Positions 26,233 through 37,670 of a stretch of 64,000 nt of DNA are shown piece by piece. The stretch's first letter is position 1. The number at the start of each line of letters is the position of its first letter. The stretch spans positions 12,029,001 through 12,093,000 of the forward strand of contig JANTQA010000008.1 in NCBI GenBank assembly GCA_027625915.1, read 5' to 3'. The position numbers and the translations under genes were made by a program. Source of the stretch: Anaeramoeba flamelloides (taxonomy: Eukaryota; Metamonada; Anaeramoebidae). Below the pieces are notes generated by a model, which made no database searches, was not told the DNA's origin, and was given only the letters and a program-made list of their open reading frames with translations.

Positions 26233-26747
26233 CAAATGAAAATTTTTATGTCAATTTCCCAAATGTATATTAATTATTACTGTTACAATCAAATTAGGAG
26301 AGTAAAAATTTTATTTTAGAGCAAACGAAAGAAGTTTCATTAAATCTCTAAAAATATCCTTTCTAAACGATGCTGTAAAGATCTTTGCGTTTTTCTTTCA
26401 ACTTAAGAATTAGAAAAATATTTTGGAATGTGAAGCAAAAATTATGATTTTTTACTTGGAAAATAATAGTAAATTAAAAAAAAACCTATCGTTTTGAATT
26501 TTTTCGGAATATTCTCTTTCAAAATCGAGACTAAACGAGAAATTTATTGAAAAAATTTTGGGAAACAAATTAAAAGAAAAAACATCATTGTTAAACTTGA
26601 TGAAATTTTTATGAATTTTTCATATAAAAAAAAAAAAAATAAAAAAAAATAAAATATAAACCAATAAAAAACAAAAATATCAAATAAAATGGTAATTAGA
26701 AATTTCTTATAGTTTCAAAATTAGTAAAGAAAAGCCTATTATTTTGT
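26233..26747. other. Spacer downstream of RasGAP
   Basis: AT-rich, A tracts near 26630; no gene seen. Confidence 0.5.
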
Positions 26748-29700
26748 TTATTTTTTCTTTTTTTTTTCAGGTGGCGCTGAAGTAGGTCCAATTAATTTAA
26801 GTGCATTAAATAAATCGATACATGCTTGCTTTTCTTTTTTTGAATGAAGAAACTTTGTAATTTCATCAATATTTTCACAAATTGTTTGGTGTAAAAGTGG
26901 TAAATCCAATTTTTTCACTTCGTCTAAACTTGCTATTGGTGTATACTCTTGGTTTTCTGGGATAATCGAAAAATTATTAAAAAATGCTTTTATGTCGTTT
27001 TTATTATTATCTATAAAAACATTTAAACCCTTTAATTCTGGGTTCTTTTTATCAAAATATGTTCCATTTGCTAGGCTTTGGAGAAGTCGAGTTACCATTA
27101 ATGCAGTTTGTAATAAGACTTTGTCTGGCTGAGTTTTCAATTCTTCTTGTACACCAGATACTTGTAAATTTGAAATACCAGGACAAAAAAATCTTAGAAA
27201 AATATAACTACCAACAGATTGTAATTCTTGGTCGGGAAATCGTTTTTTAACAGCTTGCCTCAAATCATAACAAATGCATCTCATTGGCCTATTGAAATTT
27301 TCATTTAAAAATAAATAGAAAGAATGAAGAATTAATACATTTAAAATCATTGAACAAATTCAGTTTACGAGAAGAAGAAAGAAATCTTTAGAAATTGAAT
27401 TGTGGATTTATATCCCAGAACAATTCTTTCAATATTTCATTTTATTTAAGAGTAAAATAAAAATAGATAAAAAAATTTTTATGATAAAGTTTTGTTTTTA
27501 TTTTATTTTTTTTCTTTCCAAATCTGGTTTTCTTTAACTACTTACAATGTGCCAACTCGACAGTTTTCACCAGATACACGTACTTCAACTAGATAATCGG
27601 TTAGTAAATGCCGGTTTGGTTTCCTTCAAATCGCTTTAGTAAGTTCGGTCCAACTTGCTTAAGGATTACGTTTTCAGGTTAAAAAAGTGAAATTGTTGAT
27701 AAAAACACTCTTGAAAGAGTTAAATAATCCCAATCAAATTTACCCCCCAAGAATTTCTTTTGAAAAAAAATTCAAACATTTTTCAATTTTAATAATTTTA
27801 ACTTTATTGATCCTTTCAAAATTTGATTTTAATATTTCATAAATTTCCATTTCAAATCAATAAACTCAGAACAATTCCTTATCACTGGTCGTTCTAAATA
27901 TTGTTTTTAGTTACTTTTCCAAGTTTGAAATGTTTTAAAATTTGAATCTGTACTTTGAAAATCCCTTAAAGTCATGTTTTTTTTTAAATGTTCATTTTAA
28001 AAAAAATTTTTTACAATTTTTTTTTGTTTGTGTTGTTTTTAACTTTTAAACAAGTATTTTTTTAGTCCAATTTCTTCAGAATGAAAATTCTTTTTGAGGA
28101 GTGAATATAAAATTACACAATACCAAAACACTCTACATGGTGGTAACTTATTCCTTAATATCTAATCATAATAGGATCAGTTTGTTTAAGATCTAATCAA
28201 TGAACAAAGTTTTCCAATTCTTAAATTATTTTTGATTCCTTTTACCTCATCCTAACACAAAAAAAAGCAAAAAAGGGGGAAAACCCCAAACAACTTGAAA
28301 AAGGGAATTTGGAACAAGTAAAAAGTGATAAAAATAAATTTAAATTATTTTAAAAAATCTAATCGAATATAACGGGTTTTCAAATCTATTACATTTTTTT
28401 TTGTTCAAATTTTGAAAATTAAATATTTTGTCTTATTTGAGGATTGGTCCTCAAAGAAAAGTCGCATTACAACCAAAAAGAATTCATAAAATCACCTTTT
28501 TGGTAAATATAATTAGTCTATCTTGATTTTAATTTTGAGAAGAATAAATTTAAAATATACTTTTTACTTTTCCATTTTAGAAACTGTTTTTTCAACAGTA
28601 AAGTTTAAATTGAATTTCAATAAAAAATTCTTTGAAGAGACTCTATCTTCTGGAGTTTCTATATCAAACAAAAGATACCAAATCTTAGGTTAATGATCCA
28701 AAGGCTTTTAGTGAACAAAGATGATAAATACTCAAAAGTTGCAATTTTTATTTATTCAAAAATAAAAAGGCAAATAAATGTGAAAGATCTAGAATCCTTT
28801 TTTGATATCTTCTCAAATTATGATTTTTTATGTGTCATAAATTTAGAAATATTTATTTATTTTTTGGGAGAAAATTCAACAAATCCATACAAAAATTAAT
28901 TTGAATTTAGAACCTTAAATTTGAAAAAACATTAGTAAGACCTTCAAAATTTAGACTTTTAAAAAGTTTGGAGTCTTCAAAAGTTAAAAGAAAAAAATAA
29001 TCCTGAAAAACAAATTTTTTTGTAATTCTTTTACCAAGTTTGCTTATATTGACAAATCAAATTTTTATACAAAAAAAAATATCTTGAAAGATATTCATTT
29101 TAAAAGTCCAAAAAGAATTATGAATATCCTCATTACTTTTAAGGAAAGGTAAATCCCAGAAATCAAAGAAACCTGAATATCAAAGAAACCTGAATCTCAA
29201 ATTTTGATAACTTTTTTCTTTTTATTTCTCCAATTTATTCACTTTGGTGTTTTTACAAATTTTAAATGAACAATAAAAGGTGTATGAAAAAATGATAAAC
29301 TTTGAAATTATATGTAAACTAGGACATTTCAGGTTGAAATTAAATTACTTTAATTTACCATGTTTGGGAGTGTTAAAATATAGCTTTTTCATATTTAATA
29401 AATTACATTTTTAAGCCAAAAATACTTGATGCAAAAAAGAAAATTAATTGCCAATTTTTTTTTTTTTTGGGGGGGTAAGAAGATTCGATCGAAGTGAATA
29501 GATAAAAATCTTGGATCTTTGTAATAAAAAAATGATAAACTAAAAAAAACATTAAATTTGAAATTAAGCCTTTCGGTTTCAGTATATATTTTTTGTTACC
29601 AAGTATCGAACAAAAAGAATCTAAAAAGTTAAAAATGAAATATATAGAAAAAAAAAATGGTCTCTTTGCTGTTTGGCAGATTACAGAAGTACCAACTATT

Positions 29701-31236
29701 AAAATTAAAATTTAAAATTTGAAAAAAAAAAAAAAAGACAAAATTTAATGATCTAAATTATGTTTTTGCTGTATGCTTTTATGATGAATCAACTAATAAA
29801 TAATTATCAGGTTATCATTATTTCTGAAAACATTATTATTGAAACTAATATAAACTCTTTTTCAGTAAGAGGGGTCCAGTTTTATTGAAGAAATATAAAA
29901 CATATTCGATAAGTTTTTATACAATATTCTTTTTAAAATTAATTTTCAATATTTAGATCTCAATCATTTTTTCTCATTTATTAAATTTTATTTTTTTTTA
30001 TTTTTTTTCTTTTCATTGAGTGTAAAACTCAATTGAAAAAAAAATATTTAAAAATCCGAATAAACAGAAATGTGAGGCTATGTAAGTTCTTTTAAAAATG
30101 AATATATTTACTATTAAAAAATCTTATTGACAACAATATTAATTTTTCAAAGAAATTGAGAAATTTTGAACTGAGACATTTCCAATGAAAGGGAAACCAA
30201 AAATTTCTTTTTTTACATTTAATTTTTTTCGAAAATTTATGGTTTGTTCAGGTATTTCTTTTATGAATCTCAACTCCAATCCGAAGTTTCATTATTTATC
30301 TTATTTCTAAACAATCGTTTGTTGGTTGATTCTTAAAAAAAAAAAAAGTGAATTTTTCATTTTTATTTGAGCCACTTTGGGTGAAATGGAGTTTATATAT
30401 ATATATATATATGTATTTATTGAATTTTTATCTCAATTTTTTTTTTTTTGATTAACAGGAATCTATAGATTATCATGATTTTTTAATATTTTCAGAATAA
30501 TTATTTAATATTAGTAAACAACAAAAAATTGTTTATAATCTATATATTGGCGAAAAGATAATTTATTCACTAATTTATCGATTTTTCGTTAAAATTCTAT
30601 TATTGATGATTATAACTAATTACAATATCATCAAATAATAATAATAATAATATTAATAACACTAATAATAACACTAATAATAATAATAATAAAGAATGAG
30701 AATTATTATCTGTGGACTTACAAAGGGGCTTGATCAATGCTGTTGATTATTGATTCAAGAAACATTTGACTTGTTTCGAGTATATTTTGAATATTTTCAT
30801 CTGCATTTTCATCTTTTTTACATTTATTTGAGTTGCATTCATACCCTCTTGGATTATCCTGTATCCACTGGACTAAAGATAATAAAGTTTCCTTTCTGTA
30901 ATTGTTCCCAATTACCTTTGTAAAACTGGATGTCAATTTTGTACTTGGTGTATTTTCTCGGAATAATTGAGCGCTTGATTGTGTATTTTCAACCTCTTTG
31001 TTAATACAATTCTGGAGCACATTTCTTGTTTGCCCATAAGCCTCGTATACACGAATTAATGATTTTAAAATTTCTGGATCTGAAGCTGTTGCTGTAATTA
31101 ATGATGCAACAATTGACTGGTTTTGTGAAGATAAACACATTACCAAGGAATCATATTTTGAATCATCATCCTCTTGTGCTTTTGTCAACGTCATCATATC
31201 TTTTTCTCTATTTTCCGAATTGAATTGATTTATCAT
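26748..31236 (-). CDS. Ras GTPase-activating protein, compact, three exons
   Basis: RasGAP domains switch off Ras by supplying an arginine finger. Exons 31236-30722, 27623-27546 and 27288-26748 join in phase (TT|G at both junctions, donors GTAAGT and GTAAG) to 1134 bases, 377 residues. Seen: SAQLFRENTPSTK with the finger Arg93, VIGNNYRKETL (equivalent to the G..YL helix), ENCRVGTLPMRCICYDLRQAVKKRFP across the exon 2/3 junction, SYIFLRFFCPGI (family FLRFICPAI, stabilising Arg at about 230), and LLQSLANGTYF. The C-terminus is SAPPEKKKKK. A stop sits just before the ATG at 31236, so this is the start unless that TAG is a splice acceptor. The protein is little more than a GAP domain with a short acidic N-terminus. 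Intron 2 (27624-30721, 3.1 kb) contains repeat copies. Exon 2 was chosen because it alone gives phase and motif continuity. Confidence 0.88.
29850..30400. repeat. Dispersed repeat, family C, copy 1 (RasGAP intron 2)
   Basis: Homologous to 31440-32270: shared CAGTTTTATTGAAGAAATA, ATGAATATATTTACTATTAA and GGGAAACCAAAAATTTC. A third relative lies at about 58430-58990. Family and mechanism unknown; boundaries approximate. Confidence 0.6.
30637..30692. repeat. (TAA)n microsatellite
   Basis: AAT/TAA trinucleotide run with two AATAACACT interruptions, immediately downstream of RasGAP exon 1 in the intron. A (TA)n run lies nearby at about 30391-30411. Confidence 0.85.
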
Positions 31237-31439
31237 CTATCATATTAAATCACCAAAGATCGATTTTTTAAAAGTTGATTTTTTTTTTTTTTTTTTTCAA
31301 ATGTTTTTTTGGAAATGTAAAATAAGTTTTTTTATAATTGTGTTTTTAATAATAATTATTTATTGAAAATTATTTGATTAGTTTTTTTATTAGTTTTAAA
31401 TAAATTATTCTTTAATAAAAATTTCAGAAAATTTAAACC

Positions 31440-32270
31440 AAATTCTATTGACAACTCTTTTTTAGTTAAAAGGGCGCAGTTTTATTGAAGAAATAGAGCA
31501 TATTCTATGAGTTTAATTCGGAATTCTTCTAAAAATAAATTTTCAATTTTTAGATCTATCATTTTTTCTAATTTTGTAAAATTTTTTTTTTCTTTTGCTT
31601 TTGACTTTTTTTAAATTTTATTTTTTTTTATTTTTTTTTTTTTTTCTTTTTTAAAAACTCAAAAAAAAAAAAATGTTTGAAACTCCAAATTAACAACAAG
31701 TAAATTCAGGCTTTATATTTTTTTTTTTAAATGAATATATTTACTATTAAAAAATCTTATTGCCAACAATTTTAATTTTTCAAAGAAATTGAGAAATTTT
31801 GAACTGAGACATTTTCAATGAAAGGGAAACCAAAAATTTCTTTTTTTACATTTAATTTTTTTTGAAAATTTTAGAGTTTGTTCAGGCATTTCTATTATGG
31901 ATCTCAACTTTAATATGAAGTTTACATTATTTCTCTTATTTCTAAACAATCTTATGTATTGATTGGTTCTTAAAAAAAAAAGAGAGAATTTTTCATTTTT
32001 GGCTTTGTGTTGTGAGTGAAATGGAGTTTAGGTTAATAAATAAAAATATAGTGTAATCATTTTATTTTTTGAAAGACAAATGAAAAAAGAAAATAATAAT
32101 AATAATAAAGTTTGCCACTAATTTTGAAATTTTACTTATTTAGAATGATTTAAAAGTGAATTATTCAGAGTTAATTATTAGTTGTTCTTGAATATAAACG
32201 AAAGGATATATTTTTTTTTTCAATTTATCATTTCAGGTGAGTCACAATTTTTGAAATAGGGTTTATTTTT
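31440..32270. repeat. Dispersed repeat, family C, copy 2
   Basis: Upstream of the RasGAP start; collinear with 29850-30400 and, in its right part (TTTAAAAGTGAATTATT, TTATTAGTTGTTCTTGAA), with 58850-58960. No coding potential seen. Confidence 0.55.
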
Positions 32271-32363
32271 AAGTGCTCGATATTGTGGAGATATTTTTCG
32301 ATAATTCTTCTTGATTTTTTTTTAAAAAATCTAAATGAGATTGTTCTAATTTCAAATTTGAAA

Positions 32364-32571
32364 ATCAGTAATTTGTTTATTTATTTATTGTGAGAAAGGA
32401 GTAATCAAAGAAAATTTACTAAATAAAAAAAAGAGAAGAAGAAAAATAATTAAAACATTAAAGTAAAAAAATATTATATCATTTACATGACCAAATTAAA
32501 AATTATTCACGTCCTGAAACAGGAGGAGTAAAAACCCGATAGAAAGATTATTAAAATCAGTAATTTGTTTC
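32364..32571 (-). mobile_element. 5'-truncated retroposon with long target duplication
   Basis: Insert 32382-32553 between two copies of AAAATCAGTAATTTGTTT (32364-32381 and 32554-32571). Same family as 6073-6569, sharing the (TAAA)n tail end and the GGAGGAGTAAAAAC block, but shorter and lacking the palindrome seen in the longer copy. Confidence 0.75.
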
Positions 32572-33184
32572 ATTTAAATAATGGTCCATTCAAGTAAACA
32601 GAATTAATTTTTTACTCAATTCATACAAATAGAATATTTATAAATTTATGACACATAAAATGATAACCATTAATAATGGGTTTTTGGAAGAAAAAAAAAG
32701 TTCTTTTGAATCTTTCTGAATGTTAACTCTAATATTTATAAAATATTTTTGCAAAGAATTTAGTTCCAATTTATTTATAAAATATTTTTGTTTCAAATTT
32801 ATTTCTTTGATAATGTTTTTCTTTTATAGTTGAAGTCAATAAATCGGCACTTGATATTACGATTCAACTTTTAAATCAATTTTTCTATTTTCAAACTCTT
32901 AAACTGCAATTTATTATATTTTTCCTTCAGTTAAATACTTTTTTCTTGAAATTGTTTTTCATTTTTTTTTTACTTTAAGAAAATGAGGGTAATTCAATCA
33001 ATCAATAAATTATTACATTCAAAAATAAGCTAAACCCGTTTTACAAAAAAATTATATTGTTCGAATGGACTTTTCACTAAACAAATTATTTTCATTGTTT
33101 TTGATATAATTTCCCCTTTTATATTTCAACAAAAAATCTTCAACTTCACCGATTGTCCTCGATCATTTGAAAATTGTTATTTTT

Positions 33185-33295
33185 TTATTATAATATTTTT
33201 TTTACTTTAATATTTTAATTATTTTTCTTCTTCTTTTTTTATTTTGATAAAATTTTCTTTAATTACTCCTTTCTCTCAATAAATTAAATAAGAAT
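33185..33295 (+). mobile_element. Short 5'-truncated retroposon fragment
   Basis: Contains TTTACTTTAATATTTTAATT, TTTTTCTTCTTCTTTTT and AATTACTCCTTTCTCTCAAT, the tail end of the 6-kb retroposon family in opposite orientation; ends near AATAAATTAAATAA. Confidence 0.6.
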
Positions 33296-33362
33296 ATTTT
33301 CAACTTTTTTTATTATTTTTAAAAGTTCTGATAATCGAAATAAATTTTAAAGAAAATAAAAA

Positions 33363-33515
33363 TAGGGATGAGTACATTTTGCTTTTTTATTTCGTGTAAC
33401 CAAACAATCAGGGAAATAAAATGAAAAAAATAAGTTTAATTTAAGGGAAGTAGTGCTTTAGAAAAAAAAAAAAAATACAACTTGATTTTTTTTTTAATAA
33501 GCAAAATGTACACAA
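33363..33515. repeat. Small inverted-repeat element
   Basis: About 150 bases with inverted ends: GAGTACATTTTGCTTTTTTA at the left and AATAAGCAAAATGTACAC at the right. MITE-like; no second copy seen in the window. Confidence 0.45.
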
Positions 33516-33994
33516 CCAAACTAAACCAATTTGAAAACCTAAAAAGATGTGATGAAGGCTTTATTAAAGTTGAGAAATGAACTTTTTATATCGTTGTTAA
33601 AATTTTTAACAAAAAAAAAAAAAAGATAAAGTATAACTACTTCCAAACATTCAAGTTATAAATGAGTCTTATTAACCAAGGTGTATTTGTATTTTTTTTA
33701 AACTCGTTTATATACAAATAGTCTCAAAAAAGTAAATAACATTAAAATATAATTTCCTCGATTCCCATTAAGTAATTTCATTTTTCAAAGAAAATTTTAA
33801 ATAGATTTTTTCATCTTCATTCTAAACTAAATAACGTTTTTACGCTTTAGGGTTGGAAATAGGTCAGATCATTTTAAAAAAATTTTCTTCAAAAAAAAAC
33901 AAAACAATTCAATACGTTTTTTTCCACCTTACCTCTCAACTAATTAACATTTTTTCCTTTTAAATTTGAAAATTGTGGATTGTTTTAAAAAATG

Positions 33995-34829
33995 ACTGTC
34001 AAATCTAAAACTCTATTAATTTCAAAAATCACTGGAAATTCCATTTTTTTGATCAATTAAAAATATAAGTAAAAATTGGAAAATATATTCCTATTTTAAA
34101 GATAAATATCTAGCTTATCCAGTAACTATTGATCTTTTTTATTGATACATTGATTAAATATTCCAAATTTATCAATTTTAACCCTTTGTCAAATGTTGAA
34201 TCAAAAAAAAACCACAAATCTGCAAAAATTAATTAGAGAAACTGTATGAAAATTGAAAATCAAATTCATTGCAATTATTCTTATATAAATAATAGATTGA
34301 TTAGAAAACATCAATTATGGTAATTACTTTGTTTTTACATTTTATCAAATAATGGTTTTATTTTCTTTAGGGTCTTTCTTTTGATAATTTTTTCAAGATT
34401 CTAAATTTCTAAAATGGGAACCTTAGAGGGTTTATTTTTTTACAAAATAGTTTTCCTTAATTTAATGCAAATTGACAATAATCAATCACATTTCTCAAAT
34501 CAGAATTCTTTAAAATATTTTAAATTGATATAAAAATGAATCTTATTTTAAAATTCGATAACTTGGCTTTTAATTTCAGTCAGTTTCTCTAATTAATTTT
34601 ATTGATTTGGGATTTTTTTTGATTAATACATTTGACAAAGGGTTAAAATTGATAAATTTAGAATATTTAAGTAATGTCCCAATTAGAATGATCAAATGGT
34701 TACTGGATAATTTATATATTTATCTTTAAAATTGGAATTTATTTTCCAATTTTTACTAATATTTTTAGTTGATCAAAAAAATTGAATTTCCAGAGTTTTT
34801 GAAATTAATAGAGTTTTAGATTTGACAGT
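33995..34829. mobile_element. Foldback element with about 250-base inverted arms
   Basis: Left arm starts ACTGTCAAATCTAAAACTC and right arm ends GAGTTTTAGATTTGACAGT. The arms stay complementary inward through AACCCTTTGTCAAATG / CATTTGACAAAGGGTT and AATTAGAGAAACTG / CAGTTTCTCTAATT, leaving a loop of about 330 bases. Arms differ by scattered changes and small gaps, so the element is not fresh. No gene inside. It abuts the family resembling 9740-10240 (33590-33990). Confidence 0.75.
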
Positions 34830-35682
34830 AAGAAAGAGACATATTTTTTAATATTATTTTTGAATTTAAATTTTTTTTCGTCTACTGAAATTGCCATATT
34901 TCGGAATTTAAATTCTGTTTTATCAATAAGAATTGGTGTGTTTTCGTTTATTTTGCATATTTCAGGAATAAATTCTTCAATTTCAATACCGTTTTTTTTT
35001 TAATCCTTATCTATTTTGGTTAAATCTCTTATCTTCAAAAAATAGACTTCCTAGTCTATAGCTAACCCCAAGTTAAATTCAATTTTATTTTAGGACTCCT
35101 AATTCAACTTCGAATTAATATGTTTTTATTTTGGTGATCAAAATTAATCAAAATCGTTTCAGTAGTTGAGATATTTGTATTTGTCGAAAAAAAGGGAAAA
35201 AAGTTTTCTTTATTTTCATAAATATTTTTCTTTTTCAAAAAGAGTTTTCATAAGAAGTAGATTGGTGCTTGTGATCTCGATTTATTGTTTGTATTTTTTA
35301 CTCATGGTTTTCGTGAAATAATATTTGAGGAAATTGAAATCAAATTTTTTATTTGTTAGTGTTACATTTTACTGGTATTTGAATAATAAATGGGACAAAA
35401 TTTTCACTTCGTTTTGCTTTTTCTTTTTTATTGACAAAGAATGTTTTCCAAGATGATAGATTGTAATTTGGGATCCTGGTTTATTGGTTTGAGCAAATTT
35501 TTTAATCACGCTTATATATTGGGTAAACAAAGGATTATAATTCAACTCAATTTTTAGAATTGAAAAAAAGACAACCAGTAAAAATTATATCCCATTTCAA
35601 TTTCAAAAACCAGCAAAAGACAGAAAGCGAGGAGAAATAAAAAAAAAAAAAAAACGAAAAAAAAAAAGAATTTGTTGGGATA
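34830..35682. other. Spacer downstream of the BAR gene
   Basis: No gene seen. A fragment with TTTTACTGGTATTTGAATAATAAAT (split over 35367-35392) relates to the 12.4-kb repeat. Confidence 0.45.
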
Positions 35683-36742
35683 TCAACATACCTGTTCGAC
35701 TTTTTCTTTAACTTGTCCAATGTAATCAAAGGATTCATAAATGTTTGTGTACCCATCATAGTAATATTTTTGGAGTGCCTGTAATGAATTTGTGATTATT
35801 TGGAGCAAATTGGCATCTTTTCCTGAGACTAGCTCATCAAGAGAGAAATACAAATCACCACAGATCTTGAGTAATTTTTCTTTTGCAGAAACAACATCAT
35901 TTTCGAGCATTTCGAGTTTCTTTGGATCTTGTTCCTTTTTTTTTTTATAGCTCTCTCTTGTGGAATGTGAGGAATCAAATTGACGACGTAAGCTTTCATA
36001 TTCCTTTTTGGTTTGCATAAGGTTTTTATAATCCTTATTCAGCCACGTTTGGGATGGTGACAGGACACTACCCGAGAGTTTTTTTTGCTATACAATTTTA
36101 ATTATGGTGTTGTTCAGAATTGAGAAAATATATTCATTTACAAGCAATCGAAAATTTTGAAGGAAAAAAAGTAAATATTTTAAAAAGTTAATTTTTTTAT
36201 TATATTTTTTTTTTTTTTGAATTTCATCAGAATTAAAAAGTAAAATCATACCATCGAGTCATGAAGATGAATCAAACTTGTACTAATTTCTGCAACTTTT
36301 ATTAGACAAGTCACTATTAAATTCGATTCAAAATTTGGGAATAAAAAAAAAAAAAAGTTAAAATTATTTTTGAGGTTTTGTTAAAAAAAGAAATAAAGAA
36401 AAAAATGGTTTTGAGAAATCTGAAGAATAAAAAAGAAACAAAAGTTGTTGGAAATGAAATATTATGGTTCAAAAAAGAGATACCAATATCAATTTCCCCT
36501 TCTTCGTTATTAATTGTTTTGGAATAAAGCCGATAAGTCTTTATAAAATCTTGGTGGATTTTTATGTCGTTGGAGACCGTGGAAACAAAGTGCTTTGTTT
36601 TTGAAATAAGTTCTCTTAATTGTTTTTTGACTTCCTTGGATTGTTTAAGCCCACTAAAGAAAAACTCACTTGTTAACTCACTTTTTTTTGCATTGATGAT
36701 TTTTTCCTTGACAGTTTGCTTGAAAAAACGAAGTTTGGACAT
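35683..36742 (-). CDS. BAR-domain (amphiphysin-like) membrane-bending protein
   Basis: BAR domains form curved coiled-coil dimers that bind or bend membranes in endocytosis. Three exons, 36742-36484, 36295-36252 and 36087 onward, join with matching phases (G|TT, then phase 0; donors GTATCT and GTATGA). The peptide starts MSKLRFFKQTVKEKI, has heptad-rich helices, then VAEISTSLIHLHDSM and the Pro-containing turn LSPSQTWLNKDYKNL. KKEYESLRRQFDSSH and a K/E-rich segment follow, then SLQALQKYYYDGYTNIYES, the Q-x-x-Y third-helix signature of BAR proteins. The frame ends at TGA 35683-35685 after KVEQVC, giving 235 residues, about one BAR domain. A good donor (CAG|GTATGT) overlaps the last codons, so the true C-terminus may instead be spliced to a further exon. 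No lipid-binding or SH3 partner domain is seen. Subtype (N-BAR versus classical) cannot be told. Confidence 0.82.
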
Positions 36743-37229
36743 TTTTTTGAAATAAAAAAGTAAAAGCAAGAAAGAACAAAGATTGAAAAAAATAAATTAA
36801 TCGATTGTTGAGTTGTATAGATTCAGATTGACAATTTTCTTCATTCTTTAACTTGTGTTTTGGATTAATGCAAATTGGACCAATTCTATAAAATGAACTT
36901 TGCTCTTTTTATTAAACGAAATCTGGTTCTTCTTCATAATCTTAAAAGTTAAAATTATAATGACCATTGGTATTCAAAGAGCATGATTTTTTTTGAATTT
37001 CTATTATTTTATCACGACTAGAGTTGAAAGTTCAGGAATGATTGGCAAAAAAATTGCCAAATTCAAAAGAAATCTCAAACTTTTGAGAGTTTGTTATTAC
37101 TTGGGTTTTTTTAACAAATTACAGCTTTCTTAAATCATTATTTAATTTTTTCATTCAAAACAACAAAATTTAAGGTTTACAACATCTGAAACACGAAAAA
37201 TACATAATCTTGTATTGAGTGTAAGGCCA

Positions 37230-37670
37230 TGTTATTTTGATTCTTAACTGATCGATGTTTTTACTTGTTATACATTTTAATTGTGATTTAATAAATGCTA
37301 AAAAATGTAATTTTTAATTTTATTCCTTGAATAAGAATTTACAAGTGAAAGAGTAATAAAAGAAGATACTTTTGAAAAAAATGTTTTTTTAGGAGATCAA
37401 ATATTTTATTTCAATTTGGTGTTTTTTTCGAAACTTATTTTTTTATTTTGAGGTAATTGAGTCAAAGGAGAAATGAAAATTTCAATTGACATCACAAAAA
37501 TCAAAATTCATTATTAAATACCTACCAACTTATTAATCTTACACTTGTAAATTCTTATTCCAGGAATAAAAAAAAAGAAAAATTACATTTTTTATCATTT
37601 ATTAAATCACAATTAAAATGTATAAAAAGTCAAAACATCGATCAGTTAAGAACCAAAATAAAAGGTATTC
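37230..37670. mobile_element. Foldback element with about 140-base arms
   Basis: Left arm TTCTTAACTGATCGATGTTT... AATAAGAATTTACAAGTG; right arm CACTTGTAAATTCTTATTCC... AAACATCGATCAGTTAAGAA. Loop of about 150 bases. The right-hand half recurs, inverted, near 42640-42790 (GGAATAAGAAT, AATGAATTTTGATTTTTG). Confidence 0.7.

Noticed and set aside
27546-27660. Frameshifted gene fragment in the RasGAP intron
   Set aside because: The apparent shift disappears when 27546-27623 is taken as an exon; phases and RasGAP motif then fit on both sides.
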